Origin: Stromatinia cepivora
Lineage: Eukaryota; Ascomycota; Leotiomycetes; Helotiales; Sclerotiniaceae
Length of the DNA stretch: 64,000 nucleotides
NCBI GenBank assembly: GCA_014898415.1
Contig: RCTD01000001.1
Span: forward strand, 2,418,001 to 2,482,000
Direction of reading: 5' to 3'
Position numbers and translations under genes: made by a program. The notes beneath the pieces were generated by a model. The model was not told the origin of the DNA and did no database searches. It worked only from the letters and a program-made list of their open reading frames with translations. Each line of letters starts with the position of its first letter. The first letter of the stretch is position 1. Shown here one piece after another: positions 9,909 through 23,110 of this stretch.

Positions 9909-12188
9909 CTAACGCCCAGCTCCACCATTAAGTACATATTTTCTGCATGCCTAAACGACAACATGTGTTAGAGATCGTGATGATTGTGGGAACGTGTGAA
10001 AGAAGTCAATGACTTCACTTACTGCTTTCAAGACAGGTAACCTCTCTGTGGAGTCAAGAAACACTCGTTGATATTGTGTTAGACTTTCGCGGACAACATC
10101 ACCACGTGTCTTCTGGCCTTCGCAAATGGCCTTCATCTTGAGCTCCATCTCCTTTCGCAGGAATGGTTTGCTGAGGCTGACTTCGAATTCCATGTTATCA
10201 TAACCTTCCACCAGGGCAACCCCCAGTGTGGTCGGAATAAACTCTTCAACTCCACCTCTGCCTCCCACATCAGCAGCAGCACCTCCCCTACCTCCCCTCC
10301 CACCCCTTCCCCCTCTTCCACCACGTCCGCCACGTTCTCCTCGGCCTGCAGCTGGCGTGTTGTCATCATAGCTGCCAGCGGCAGCCCCGCCCGCCTTGGG
10401 CCTGGTGAATACATATTCACGGTCTTTGATTTTAGCAATATGCTCGGCCATGGTTGCATCGGTACCTATTCCGTTTGCATCCATTAAAGCGATGAGATCA
10501 GGCTCCGTTAGATATCCCGGGGCCGTTGTCTTCCCATCCGTAATCATAGCCTCATCAGGTTCAAAACTCTCTCCAAGGGTAAATTTTGGCAATGGCGGAC
10601 TACTGTTCCATCTCTCGTAAACATAGACATCTAGATAGTTCTTCTCTAGCACAACCAATCCGTGCGTGTGAAATATTTCGTCTCCATATTCAAGCTCCAC
10701 GTCAGTTGCCTGCCCTTTAGCATCTTCTGAGCAACAAGCTAGAAATCTCCGGACGATAAATTCATAAATTCGTGCCTCTTCCGGTTTCAAAGTAGTCGAT
10801 GCAACGTATATAACAGGATGAATAGGCGGATGTGCTTTATCATCGTTCCGACCGTCCCGAGGCCAGCGAAAGCCTCCATTGATGAGATTTTGAGCAAACG
10901 GACCCCAACGATTGTCTTGGGTTTGCTTCTCCACCAAAGCTCTCAAGTTCATCCCTTTATCGAAGCGATCAGTCTCAGTTCTAGGATAACTAATGAATCC
11001 TTTATTGTAGAGGCTCTCAGCTGCAGTCATAGCCATCTGACTGTTCATATGTAACCAGCGACTAGCCGCTTTCTGTAGCTCAACTGTGGTTAGAGGAAGT
11101 GGCTTCCACTTTTTGGTTGGCTTCTCCTGTACCTTGGTGACTTTGGCAATCTTTGCAGCAAGGCACCTTTCGAACAGTATGATGACAACCGCTCGGTCAA
11201 ATAAGCGATTGCGCTTCCAGTTGAAGATCACATTCATATCTTCCCGACTGTGCGTAACCTTGATGCTCCAGAATGGTTCAGGCACAAAGTTCTTCACCTT
11301 GAAATACCGATCAACGACGAAACCAAGTGTAGGGAATTGACACGAACCTAAAATGCTATTAGAATATAAATGCCTTGTGATGAGGGGAATGAAATACCAT
11401 AGCTCAGCATTTTGTCTGCCAATGGTCCTCCTAACTTTTGAAGATTGGTCGTCTGAAAGCGTGTGAACGCGTAGCCAATTCTTAGATCAAGTTCTATACG
11501 AGCAGCTACGGCATCTACTTGACGTTGATCTAGGTCGACTGGATGCTTAGCTGCTTGGATCACATGCCTATTGCAGTCAGCAGCAACTCCGAATTCGAAG
11601 AGTGCAGATGTGCTTACGCCCGCTCAATATTACTGAACCTTGCTCTCTTAACCTCAATTCGTGGGTTACCTTTTAGTGCCTGGTCTCTCACTTCGCCGCC
11701 AATGTGCTCCCCTTCACGATCACAATCGGTCCATATGAAAAGAGCCCTGGCACCTCTTGCTTGAGACTCAATATTTTGTGCAATCGCCTTCTTATCCTAC
11801 ACAAATGTATCAGTGAAAAAAAAACTCGAACAAATGAAAAGATCAAAAATACATCAACAACAGATTCGATAACCGGTGCCTCAAAAAAGAGAGATTTAGG
11901 TGGAGGATCAGTCCAACTCCTGTGAGATGGGGCAACATCAAGAGAGGTAAGATGCCCTGATACAGATGTCATCACCGCATTACAATTACCCCATAGCCCA
12001 CCAAAATCGAAGGTGAACGTGTAATTCTTGATGAATTTGTTACGAGTATTTGACTTGATTTGATTAATAGCTGAAGTGGTAAACCTGAATTGGTGACTTA
12101 CAGCTTGAGCACTACCTCCTGCTAGATGATTAGCTACAGCTTTTGCAATAGAGGGTTTCTCTGCAACACAAAGAATCTTCGGAGCCAT
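9909..12188 (-). CDS. TOP3: DNA topoisomerase III (type IA)
   Basis: This enzyme cuts one DNA strand through a 5'-phosphotyrosine and passes the other. In eukaryotes it works with a RecQ helicase and Rmi1 in the nucleus to dissolve recombination intermediates. Six exons join in frame: 12188-12102, 12053-11853, 11796-11618, 11567-11398, 11347-10023 and 9950-9909, giving 2004 bases and 667 residues. The Toprim domain begins with CVAEKPSIAK (Glu10) and has WTDCDREGEHIG with Asp120, Asp122 and Glu124. The core follows with AAKHPVDLDQRQVDAVAARI and the catalytic ISYPRTETD (Tyr333, Arg335). DKAHPPIHP and GIGTDATMAEHI are also present. An unusual Gly/Arg-rich insert at about 528-580, with RGG repeats at 547-568, interrupts the conserved REYV...FIPTTLG stretch. 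The protein ends ACRKYVLNGGAGR in a small last exon. All key residues are present and no frame break is seen. It is the last gene before the AT isochore. Confidence 0.95.
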
Positions 12189-12690
12189 CTTGACAAAAGA
12201 TTCAAGTGTGATCTATTTCCATTTCCTAACTCTGGAAAGCCTTGGGGAACAATAACCTCATACGTCCCTCTATGGTGCATCTATGTGTACAAACAAACGA
12301 ACGTCTTGATCCGATGAACATGGCTTGTCATCCAACTTTGTAGAATGTATCTTTTGCGAGATAGATTCAAAAGCGTATCATAAAGTACTACCTAGTAGGT
12401 ATTTACAAGAAAATTGTATTACTCAGGTAAAGATTAGGTATGTACAGAAATGATATTGTTGTTGTTCCTTCAGTTGACAAGATTTTACATGATAGCCTCG
12501 TACGTAGCCTTGTTTGTATGTTACCGAGGCCGGCAACGAGCTTCGTGCCACAACCAGCAAAAATAGATTTCTTCAGACCGCAACTTTTCTCGCAAAATTT
12601 GTATGGTGTTCCTGTAGTAAATTCGGCAAAAGGAGTGCAACACATAGAAAGAATACTTGTTCTAAATTATAATTACTAGTACTTTCAATT
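12189..12690. other. gene-side edge of the AT isochore
   Basis: This is the upstream region of topoisomerase III, about 500 bases to the sharp fall in GC. An 80-codon Cys-rich ATG frame exists on the minus strand (12403-12645), but it has no signal peptide or known motif and I do not call it. The promoter must lie here, but no clear box stands out. Confidence 0.4.
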
Positions 12691-12750
12691 AGTACAGATC
12701 CAGAAAACAATTAATGAAATAATATTTCAATATTTATAATTATTTATTAA

Positions 12751-14155
<1,405 letters not shown>

Positions 14156-14400
14156 TGTTACGATCATCAATCTAGATTTAGGACTAGATAGGCGCGATTC
14201 GTGAGCAAAGTTTAAATATAAAGATAGTAGTAGTATATTATTTTGTTATTTTCAGAATTTGAAGAAACTCTTTTTATATAATATATTGCTATCAGGGATC
14301 GTTATTTTGATATTATTTATTAATTGATTTTTTAAAAAAAAATTTCTTTTATAAAAAATAATAAAAAGTTTTATAATCAAATTGAAATTAATTAACTCTT
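14156..14400 (+). repeat. R2 terminal block, copy 1
   Basis: This block begins TGTTACGATCATCAATC and keeps G and C better than its surroundings over the first 55 bases. It matches 22,875-23,110 (plus) and about 47,440-47,565 (minus). In all three places it stands at the start of a Ty3 copy, so it is probably the 5' end of the element, perhaps LTR plus leader. LTR limits cannot be fixed because no second complete copy was found in the same element. Confidence 0.6.
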
Positions 14401-14410
14401 TATTATTTAT

Positions 14411-14554
14411 AATTTTTATAATTTTTATAATTTTTATAATTTTTATAATTTTTATAATTTTTATAATTTTTATAATTTTTATAATTTTTATAATTTTTAT
14501 AATTTTTATAATTTTTATAATTTTTATAATTTTTATAATTTTTATAATTTTTAT
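14411..14554 (+). repeat. (AATTTTTAT)16 minisatellite
   Basis: Sixteen copies of the 9-mer AATTTTTAT stand in a perfect row. The related inverted Ty3 copy near 47.3 kb has only one or two comparable units at this site. The 68-codon open frame across it is a by-product of the repeat. Confidence 0.95.
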
Positions 14555-15765
14555 TATTTGTTTTTTTAAAAGAAAATTGGTTAATTAATTATTTTTAATA
14601 TATCATTAAAATTATAATAATTAAAATAAAAAAAATCCTAAATCCTTTAATTAATCAAAATATTTTTCAAAATCAAATTGAAAATAATTTTAAAAATAAA
14701 AATAAAATCGATAATAATATATTTATATTCAATTATTAATTGATTATTTAATTTGAAATAAAATTAATATAATAATTTAAAAATATAAAAAGAATTTAAC
14801 ATTTTCAAAATAATAAATTGATAATAAATCGAAAAAACCTTTATTTGTTTTATATTAAAAAGAAATATAGATTTTTTAATAATAATAATTAATAATATTT
14901 TTATCTTTTAAAAGAAATCTTTGAAATTTCAAAAGTTTTTATTTTATAAGGGTTTTAATATAATATAATAAAAACAAAAAGCTTCTTTTTTTAAATAGAA
15001 TTTATTTTTTGAAATAATAATAAATATTATTTCCTAATTGATTAAAGGAAATAAATTATATTATTCAATATTTCTAAAAAACAACCATTAATAATTTGAT
15101 AATAATACAAAAAAACAAATAATATTTGCATATTATAAAGATAATTTAAAGAATATATGTATAATTCTATTCTAAATAAAGATAATCAATAACGATTTAT
15201 TATTCAATATATTATTTATATTAAATAATAATTTTATGAAAGTATAAATGATTTTGTAATATATTTTGATAATTTGAAGAAAGAAATCGAAGTAAAAATA
15301 AAGAATATTCGAAAAAAATATTTTTTATCAAAATTCTTTTTATATATTATAAAAAGAATTTCTGAATTATTTTAATAATTGAAAACTAAAAATCAATTAA
15401 TAAAGTAAATTTATTATTTAAAAAATAAAAATAAAATATATCGATAAATAAATATTATTAAATCATTTTATAACCAAAATTAAAAAAATAATTCAATATA
15501 ATCAAATTAATATTTCCATCAAATTTCTTATATATAATCTAAATAACAATATAATAATATATTAAAATCCTATAAATAATTTCAATCATTTTATTTCAAA
15601 TCTTTTTCAAAAGAAGAAACGAATAAAAATATTTTGAACAAATATTGATAAAAAGAATTTATTTGTTTTCATTATCAATATTTGGGATATTATTTTGTTA
15701 TATATATCAATTCTTATATTTATATAAATTATAAAAAAGTTTATATAATTGATTATTATTTTATA

Positions 15766-15915
15766 TGTCACGAGATACACGTGATCGCGTCCGATCGGGC
15801 TAGTACGGTACTAAGCTCCGAGCCGATCATATATATAACTTTGTAGCACACTCTCTTTAGCTTTATAGCTTTTAATTCTAAAATTGATCTCTAAATGTTC
15901 ATTGGGTTTGTTATA
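15766..15915 (+). repeat. 5' LTR of the gag-only element
   Basis: This LTR is 150 bases long and starts TGTCACGAGATAC. Its end now reads TTATA where the partner LTR has TCACA. Aligned by eye, it differs from the 3' LTR at about 24 places, all transitions and no length changes. Confidence 0.88.
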
Positions 15916-16440
15916 TTATTAAAAGCTTTTCCAGATAAGAAATAGAATAATATTTATATATATTTATATATATTCTGTTTGCTTTTATCTAGATATATCG
16001 TTTTTGTTCTTTCATTTACACATAAATCTTCTTAATATTATTCGAAAATATTATTTTTTTTCTTATCCTTAATTTCTAAGCTATAAATTATAATTTGATA
16101 AACCTTACGATTACAAAACTTTATAACAAAGTGATTTGTTAGCAGAATGAAATCTCGTTCCTATACTCCCTGATTCTCAAACGCATTTCTGTTATTTATA
16201 CTCCTTTTCATCTGAAACCCTCTCTTTTTAATCCTGAAAAGTTCAATGATAGCTTTCAAAAGTTCGATATCTGGCTTCCTTCAATTCGAACAAAACTATA
16301 AATAAATAATACTACAATCAACAATTTTACAATTCAATTTTACTATATTTATTTCAATCTTGAATCTTATATATAAATTATAGTATTACTTTAGCTTTCT
16401 TTTTTTGATCAAAACATTCCTTTAAATTATACAACGATCC

Positions 16441-17120
16441 TGAATCAACTCACATATATTTACAATAATCCGAATAAAGTTCAAGAAGCCGAAAACAAGT
16501 TATTCATTTTCAAACAAAAAACCGATTCTCTATATACCTATATTACAAAATTCAAAAAAACCCTTTACAAAGCCAAAGATTAGAATTAATCCAATTCGAA
16601 TAAAATCTTAACTTTTTGTAATAGATTCAATACTACTCTTAGAAATCATCTTTCTCAACAACTTTCTCTTCCTCATTCTTATCCCGATTTTATTCAGATC
16701 ATACAACAATTAGCTGTTCATACAACAAATAAATTCCCTATATCATCCTATTCTAATGAATCTAAAGCTTCATATATATTACAGAATCCATCCCACTCTT
16801 GGAATTACAATCCAATAAATATTAACAACCTTAATATTATTAATACCCTTAGCCCTTTTGATACTTAATCGGATAAACCTAATCATACCTTGATTCTATC
16901 CCATATACAAATACCCGAGTTTTTCTTTTCTAAAAGAACTCTTTTGTATAAACAAAATAAATATATATGATATAGAAATAATTCTTATTGAATACAAACC
17001 TGTCCATTAGATCTGCATCAAGGAATCCGAAATCGATAAAAGCCTGTTCCAGCTATTATATTGATTACTAAGCCCAAAAACAACGATAATAAAGATCTAA
17101 AAGAAATAATCAATAATTGA
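16441..17120 (+). pseudogene. degraded LTR-retrotransposon Gag protein
   Basis: The frame reads VQEAENKLFIFKQKTDSLYT, then ITKFKKTLYKAKD, then after stops FNTTLRNHLSQQLSLPHSYP and DFIQIIQQLAVHTTNKF. This is the helical capsid-like layout of Retrotrans_gag proteins. A weak trace of a zinc-knuckle region follows near 16,970-17,010 (TCPLDLHQGIRNRN). Stops sit where Trp, Gln or Arg codons would be expected, consistent with RIP. It packages RNA in active relatives; here it cannot be made. Confidence 0.7.
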
Positions 17121-17291
17121 TATTTTGAAAATCGTTTGAAGAAAGTATATAATACAATAGATACATATTCGTTGATTATAATACAATCCATATATCAGGA
17201 ATTTTTATCAAAAAAAGATTAGTGATCATTTTGTACTTAAATCATTCATTTAAAATGAATTCGAGGTAAACTCTTCAGAAAGGGGGAATAG

Positions 17292-17441
17292 TATCACGAG
17301 ATACATATGATTGTATCCAATCAGGCTAGTACAATACTAAGCTCCAAGCCGATTATATATATAGCTTTATAACACACTCTCTTTAGCTCTGTAGCTTTTA
17401 ATTCTAAGATTGATCTCTAAACGCTCGTTGGGTTCGTCACA
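17292..17441 (+). repeat. 3' LTR of the gag-only element
   Basis: This 150-base LTR starts TATCACGAG (consensus TGTCACGAG) and ends TCACA. At some differing sites it keeps the C or G that the 5' LTR has lost, and at others the reverse holds, so both LTRs mutated independently after insertion. Confidence 0.88.
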
Positions 17442-20400
17442 TTATATACCCTTCAAAATCAAATAATTTAGAAAACGATCAGATTTAGGAGTGATATTAA
17501 TTGTTTTTATAATTTTGGATTCTTAAAAAAAAAGAATATATTCTATTGATTATTAAAACAAAATTTTGATATTTTATCGATTTAGAAATTCAAATTAATA
17601 TTATTCAATAAATTAGATGTATTGAATAAAACTGAAATCCTGAATCAAAAAAGAGTATTTTTTTAATATCAATTAATAATAATATAATATTATTATATAA
17701 TAGTTATTATTTTGTAATAAAAATGATTAATAATCAAGATATAATATATATATTAATTCATTATTATTATTCTTGATTTATTCGATATTAATATAATTCC
17801 TAATTTTTTTTAATTATAAAATATAGATCCAAATATCAATTGAAGATCAATATTATTTTGTTTTCGATTTATATTAAAAGATTTGAAAATTATTATTATT
17901 AAAAAATTATATTGGAATATAAAAGTTAAGATTATAATATATATTTTATTATCAAAAAATCAATATTTTAATATTTTTAATAATATCCTTGGAATATAAA
18001 AATTATGAAAAAGTTTTCTTTAAAAATAAAAATAATTTATTTTTTGATTATTATTCAATAAAATATTATATCAATTTAAAATCTAATATTATACTTTTTT
18101 AAGCATTTATTTATATTCTTTTAAAAAAAGAATTAATTATTTTTTAAAAATATTTTAATAAATACTAAAAGAGGAATTAGATTTATTATTCAATTAATTT
18201 CATTAATATTCCAATTATATCTATTTCAAAGAAAAACAATAATTATTGATTATATATTAATTATCGAAATTTCAATTATATTACCAAAAAAAAAACGGAT
18301 ATTATTATTTTTAATTAGTAAATCTTTAAATCGTTTATAATAGAATATATTCTTTATAAAATTTGATTTTAAGGATATTTATTATCGAATATATTTATAT
18401 AAAAACAATAAATAGAAAATAATATTCTATATATATTATAATCAATTTGAATATCTAATTATATTATTTAAATTAATTAATATTTCTATAATATTTAGAT
18501 ATATATCAATCAGATATTTATTGAATTAATTGATAATATCTATATTATATATCTAAATAATATCTTTATTTATTTCAAAAATAAAAAAACTTATATCATC
18601 AATATTTATAAAACATTCGTTCGATTTTTAAAATATAAATTTTATATAAAATTTAAGAAATATATATTTTATATATAGAAAATAGAATTTAATCGAATTA
18701 AAATTATCATTGAATAATTGTTCTTGATATTTATTCATAAAATTTAAGTCTTTTTAAATTTTATAAATTTTTATTATTAATTTATTATTATTTATATATA
18801 AATAATTTATAAATTAATTAATTTATTATAGAATATTAAAAAAAAAGAAAAACTATATTAGAATTCAAATAAATAAATAAAGTTTAAAAAGTTTTTGATA
18901 TTTTGAAAAAGATCCTTATTATAATACTATTATTTTGATTTATTCTTTTGTATACTTTTAAATTTATTTTAGATTATATACTTTTATAATTATTTTTAAA
19001 GAATAATAATAATTTTATAATAATATATTAATATTTTATCACTTTTTATTAAAAAAAATTTTATTAAATATTTTTTTTTTATATATAATCAGAAATTATT
19101 AATTATATATATAATCTTTATTCAATAATAATTTTATATTCTAAATAATTGATATATTATTATAATTAAAATAGATTATAATAATCTTTAATATTTTATA
19201 AATATAAAAATATTTAAAAATTAATAAATATATTAAACTGAAATACTAACGATTTACAATTTTATTATTAAATATCGATCAAGAAAATCAAATCTTATTG
19301 ATAATTCATCAAAACGATCTAATTATATCGAAAATACAAATAATATTAACAGAATAATATTTATATTATAAAATAAATTAAAAAATATAATAATAATAAT
19401 TAAAATCTTTTAATTTTTTTATTAAAAAAATGAAACTTTTATAAAACATTATTAATATTTTCCAAAAAAAAAGAATATAATTTATCTTTAAATAATTCTA
19501 TTAAATTGTTAATAGAAATTGATTATAAATAATTGATATTATATTGAATAATTAATATATTAATTAATAATAAAATAATATTCAAATCAATATTAAAATC
19601 GATAAAAAATATTTTGTTATAATTTTAAAGAAATAATAATTTTATAAAAAATAAAAAGTATTTGAAGTAAAGATATTATATTTTGAAAAATTGATATCGA
19701 TAATTTGTTTATTTATAATAAATATATCTTTGTATCATCAAATAGAATTATAAGAATCGAAATCTTAAAGATTTATTATAATAATCCTATAAAAGACTAT
19801 TAAAATATTAAGAAGATATAAAAGATTATAAAAAACAAATATTTTTAATTCAATATAATAAAAAACATGAAAAATTATATACAAATATATATTATCTATT
19901 AATAAATAATTGTAAAATATTATCAATTTTATAATCAATTATAAATTCTATTATTCTTTTTTAATTTTTGAAAAGAAATAATAATAGATTTTATTATAAA
20001 TTTATCTTTTTAAAAGATAAATAAATATATATATAATATTATTTTTATTATTTTTAATAAATTTATAAAGTTTATTCAATATATTTTAATTAAAAAAATA
20101 ATAACCTTATTTAAACTAATATAAATTCTGTTTCGATATATTTTCAAGGATTTCGATATACCAAAAAGAATAATATTAAATCGAAGATTATAATTCATAA
20201 ACAAATTTTAAGGAAATTTGTTTTTCTATTTAAGGATATATCATAAATTATCAATAATATTTTATTTATAAATCAATGATTAAATAAAACAATAAAATTA
20301 GAATCTGATTTATTATATTATTTATTATATTAATTAAAAATAGAAGAATTAAATGTCATTATTATTTTTAACAAAGTTTATTTACAATATAATATAATAC

Positions 20401-20720
20401 AATCAATAAAATGTTTTTTAAAATAATATATGGATATCTATTTATATTTAATTATATTAATGAAAACATTGATATCAAAAAGAAGGTATTTATTATACAA
20501 AAATATATAAAATCGTTAAATCTGGAAAAAACCAAATTCATAAAAATTTTAAATAAATTAATAAAGAAAAAATCGAAAAATAACAAAAAAGATTTATTTT
20601 GGTAATTTTATATTAATGATATAATTATATTTAGTATTAAGAATATTAAGTAATTATAATTCCAAAAAAAATTCTTTGATTATTTTATAAACCCTTTTAT
20701 TATTATTAATATTATAAATA

Positions 20721-22874
20721 ATAAACAAATATATAAATTTGTATCTCTATCATTATATAAAATATATAATATCTTTTATATTTCATTATTTAAACTAAAA
20801 TTCAAATACAAAAATATCATTCATTAATCCTTCATTTTCCAAAGAAATTAAAAGATATATAAAATCAAAAAAATATTAATTTATAAAAAGAAAAAATAAG
20901 GAATATAATATTTAATATAATAAAAAGATTATTAATCAATAAGAAATATATAGAAAGTTTTATAAAATTTAATATATATCAAAAAGTATTTAGAAAATTA
21001 CCAAAAAATATATATATTACCAATTTAACAACAATAACGAAAAACAAAAAAATAATTTAATCGAAATATATTATAAAAATAGAACAAACTTATATTTATA
21101 CTTTATAATATTTATATTAAAATGAAACTCTTATTTCAATCTATCTACTTCTATATATCATTAAAAATACATCATTTTTATCTTATTATCTAATATTTAT
21201 ACTTTCTTTATTTTTATATCTTTTCTTTCAACAATCTATCTTTACTTATATTATTCAAATCTTTATCAATATCTGATTCTACCAATTAATAAAATATTTA
21301 TCGAATGTATTCCTTGATAATAAAATTCCAACAAATAATTCCTAAAATTATTATAAAAATAAATATATAAAAAAAACTTATTTATATTTTATGATCAAGA
21401 TCTAAAAAATCCAATAATATCTAATCATCAATTAACGAAATCTAATTTATTATATTTGTTATATTAATCCAAAAACTTTTTCATTAATTAATTATATTTA
21501 TTTAAAACAATCTTCAAGTTTGATTATTGTTTTCTTTATTACAAATGTTATTAATCTTATTAAAACTATAGATAGTTCTTAATATTTAATTCATAATATT
21601 ATATTTGTCTTTAATATTAAAATCAATATATCAAAAATTATTGAAAATAAAAGAAATATATAAATTATAAAAGTTTTTTTCTTTTTAAATCTTTTGAGGT
21701 TCAATTATTTTATATTAAATTATTCTAAATCTTTATTATTATTATCAAAAAATTCAAACAATTCTAATACTTTTTTTTAAATAAAAACCAATTTGAAAGT
21801 TTTTTCAACAAACTTTATTTTAATTATTCGAAATACAAGAATCTATAACTTTTTTACTAATATATTATCAATATTTTAAATACTTTTGATTTTGTTTTTA
21901 ATTATTTTTCAATTTGTTAATTTCATTAACAAAATATAGATAAATTTCAATAATTTAAATCGAATCGAAAGAATTTTTAAAAAAAAGATTTATTTTTATT
22001 AATAATATTCTTTAATTCATCTTTATTTATTGATTCAGCTATAAATTTTTAATATAATTATTAAAATATTGATAAAAAAGATAATAAATTTTATTAAATA
22101 TATTAACAAAAAAATATTATAAATTTATATATATCTTGATCAATTTTATCAATTTTTTAATCTATATATTCAAAATTAATATAATTTCTTTTATATTATA
22201 AAATGATTATATCAAATTATATTTCTTTTATTTACCAAAAAAAACCTTTACTTTTATATAAATTTAATTTTCCGATTTTCCAATTTCTTTAAAAATATAA
22301 CTTTTTTAAACAAATCAATTTCGGCCACCCAATATCCATAATAAAATCATAACAATCGATTTATTACAAAATTAACTTTTTTTAATAATATTATACAAGA
22401 TTTCTTTTTTCAAATATATTTAATATATATAAAATCTAATTCCTTTGAAAAAAAAAAATTTCTTTATATATTATTTTATTTTCAAATAAAGATTTTATAT
22501 TATTATAATAAATTATATATTTATTATAACGAAAATATATAAGATACATAAATTACAAAAATATATAAACTGAATATACTACTAATTCAAAAAATAATTA
22601 AAATACATCAAAAGAAATAAAAACAATTCTAAAATATAATATTATATTTATAACAAAAAACCATAAAAAATTTAAAATAAAATTTTAAAAAGTTTATATA
22701 ATCTTTCAAAAACAAATTATATACTATTTTTTATTATTATTCATCTCTTTATTTATTATACAAAAATAATTATATATTAAAAATATATAATTCCTTAATA
22801 GAATATTATAGCTTTATATACAATATGATAATCAATAAAACTTTTTAAAAACAAAATTTAGAAAAAAAAGGCTT
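20721..22874. other. RIP-degraded DNA, not resolved
   Basis: This is very AT-rich sequence between the two plus-strand Ty3 copies. It probably holds the 3' part of element A, but no domain or terminus could be recognised. Confidence 0.35.
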
Positions 22875-23110
22875 TATTACAATCATCAATTTAGATTTAA
22901 AATTTAATAAATACAATTCATACATAAAACTTAAATATAAAAATAATAATATACTATTTTGTTATTTTCAGAATTTAAAGAAACTCTTTTTATATAATAT
23001 ATCAATTTCGAAGATCGTTATTTCAATATTATTTATTAATTGATTTTTAAAAAAAAAAGATTTTTTATAAAAAAAACAATAAAAAGTTTTAAAATTAAAT
23101 TAAGATTAAT
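22875..23110 (+). repeat. R2 terminal block, copy 2
   Basis: This block matches 14,156-14,400, including the TTATTTTCAG...GAAACTCTTTTTATATAATATAT region. It is more heavily mutated: CGATCATC has become CAATCATC, and the GGCGCGATTCG part has become AATACAATTCA. All of these are transitions. Confidence 0.65.

Larger units (their letters stand above)
15766..17441 (+). mobile_element. complete non-autonomous LTR retrotransposon, gag only
   Basis: This 1,676-base element has two 150-base LTRs and a 5-base target duplication TTATA at 15,761-15,765 and 17,442-17,446. A purine-rich tract (AGAAAGGGGGAATAG) lies directly before the 3' LTR. The 1,376-base inside reads as a single gag-like protein with RIP stops and no reverse transcriptase or integrase. 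It therefore needs enzymes from another element. It sits in Ty3 element A. The inverted Ty3 copy near 46.0 kb shows the undisturbed site. It keeps more G and C than its host, so it arrived later and suffered fewer RIP cycles. Confidence 0.88.
14156..20720 (+). mobile_element. Ty3/gypsy element A, RIP-degraded, split by a gag-only element
   Basis: The left end is the R2 block (TGTTACGATC...). The pol translation shows gypsy reverse transcriptase at about 18,280-18,720 (KFDFKDIYYRI, then NQFEYLI). The catalytic YLDD is now YLNN at 18550-18561. Integrase follows at about 19,700-20,605: a zinc-binding region, a core, and its end (IYGYLFIFNYINENIDIKKK, in an open stretch at 20411-20605). Gag and protease should lie before 18 kb but are not clearly readable. 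An inverted copy of the same family at 43,280-47,565 aligns with 14,265 to about 19.9 kb. The element at 15,766-17,441 is inserted in this one. The 3' end was not located. Confidence 0.75.

Noticed and set aside
12403..12645. 80-codon Cys-rich ATG frame, minus strand, as a secreted protein
   Set aside because: No signal peptide, no paired-cysteine pattern, no intron and no recognisable family; it lies in the upstream region of topoisomerase III.
14382..14588. 68-codon frame of repeated Ile-Ile-Phe
   Set aside because: By-product of the 9-mer repeat inside a dead Ty3 element.
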